A stretch of 64,000 nt of DNA from Leuconostoc mesenteroides subsp. mesenteroides (GTDB lineage: Bacteria > Bacillota > Bacilli > Lactobacillales > Lactobacillaceae): contig CP046062.1 of the NCBI GenBank assembly GCA_009676745.1, positions 1,349,501 through 1,413,500 of the forward strand. The letters run 5' to 3'. The notes under the pieces are model-generated. The model saw only the letters and a list, made by a program, of their open reading frames with translations. It had not been told where the DNA came from and ran no database searches. The position numbers and the translations under genes are program-made. This document shows, in pieces, positions 63,807 to 64,000 of this stretch; within the stretch, counting starts at the first letter, position 1, and every line of letters begins with the position of its first letter.

Positions 63807-64000
63807 TTACAGGCTAGATAATGCATCAGCAATCGGTGTGTTACCGTCGCTCATTCTAAAAACTTTTTTAATTGTTGAATCATGTTCAATCACATTAGCA
63901 AGTGTCCAAGCCACATTTTCAATTGAATTTTTAGATTTTGAAGCTGTATCGATGCTAATTTTGCCAGTTGCGGGACCATCAATTAAAGCTGTAGCTTGTA
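63807..64000 (-). CDS. NAD(P)H-binding SDR-like protein, 3' end only
   Basis: Minus-strand frame open to the window edge, 63 residues and stop: QATALIDGPATGKISIDTASKSKNSIENVAWTLANVIEHDSTIKKVFRMSDGNTPIADAL. The TALIDGPATGKI and VAWTLANVIEHDST segments match the C terminus of atypical SDR/NmrA-like NAD(P)-binding proteins (YwnB-like). The coenzyme domain lies beyond the window. Confidence 0.75.
   Translation of the reverse strand, partial: QATALIDGPATGKISIDTASKSKNSIENVAWTLANVIEHDSTIKKVFRMSDGNTPIADALSSL

Overview
The window is low-GC Firmicutes DNA, most like a heterofermentative lactic acid bacterium of the Leuconostoc/Weissella group. This is inferred from the gene content: 6-phosphogluconate dehydrogenase under a cre site, a 2,3-butanediol dehydrogenase, several beta-glucoside and alpha-glucoside uptake operons, Mn2+ uptake plus a riboswitch-linked Mn2+ exporter, and frequent TTG/GTG starts. 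No species is claimed. I saw no rRNA, tRNA, CRISPR array, phage or intact insertion sequence.

Layout. 1-13 kb is sugar catabolism: a 5'-truncated GH13 glucosidase, a BglG-type antiterminator with RNA antiterminator sites feeding a beta-glucoside PTS and a 6-phospho-beta-glucosidase, a free-Met-sulfoxide reductase, a MurJ-like flippase, and a minus-strand operon (GH13 glucosidase, GPH symporter, small protein) followed by a LacI-type regulator. 13-17.7 kb is a complete Gram-positive exosortase (XrtG) locus: a Firmicu-CTERM substrate, XrtG, a processive GT2, a PTPS-like protein and a multispanning membrane protein. 17.8-24.6 kb holds housekeeping genes (SDR, butanediol dehydrogenase, ECF S component, Gnd, LD-carboxypeptidase, GNAT). 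24.7-30.8 kb is a cellobiose-type PTS operon with its own PRD regulator and an extra membrane protein.

30.98-36.54 kb is the most unusual part. Two tandem TPP riboswitches, each with its own terminator, precede an NCS2 permease, a LuxE-like acyl-activating enzyme, a LuxC-like reductase, an SDR and a ThiW-type ECF component. The logic is import of a carboxylated thiamine-moiety precursor, reduction acid to aldehyde to alcohol, and use in thiamine salvage. The pathway is my inference; the gene set and the riboswitch control are visible.

36.5-40 kb contains decayed gene remnants and a MarR/flavin disulfide reductase/quinone-reductase operon. 41-49 kb is manganese and envelope: an Mn-type ABC importer, a PepSY protein, an LCP ligase and a P-type ATPase behind a yybP-ykoY riboswitch. 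49-64 kb is accessory: small membrane proteins, MarR plus MATE efflux, a two-gene ABC exporter, MerR and XRE regulators with recognisable operators, a type I toxin-antitoxin (holin-like peptide) too short for ordinary gene calling, an Rgg-like protein lacking most of its DNA-binding domain, a yjdF gene behind a yjdF-type riboswitch, and the 3' end of an NAD(P)-binding oxidoreductase at the window edge.
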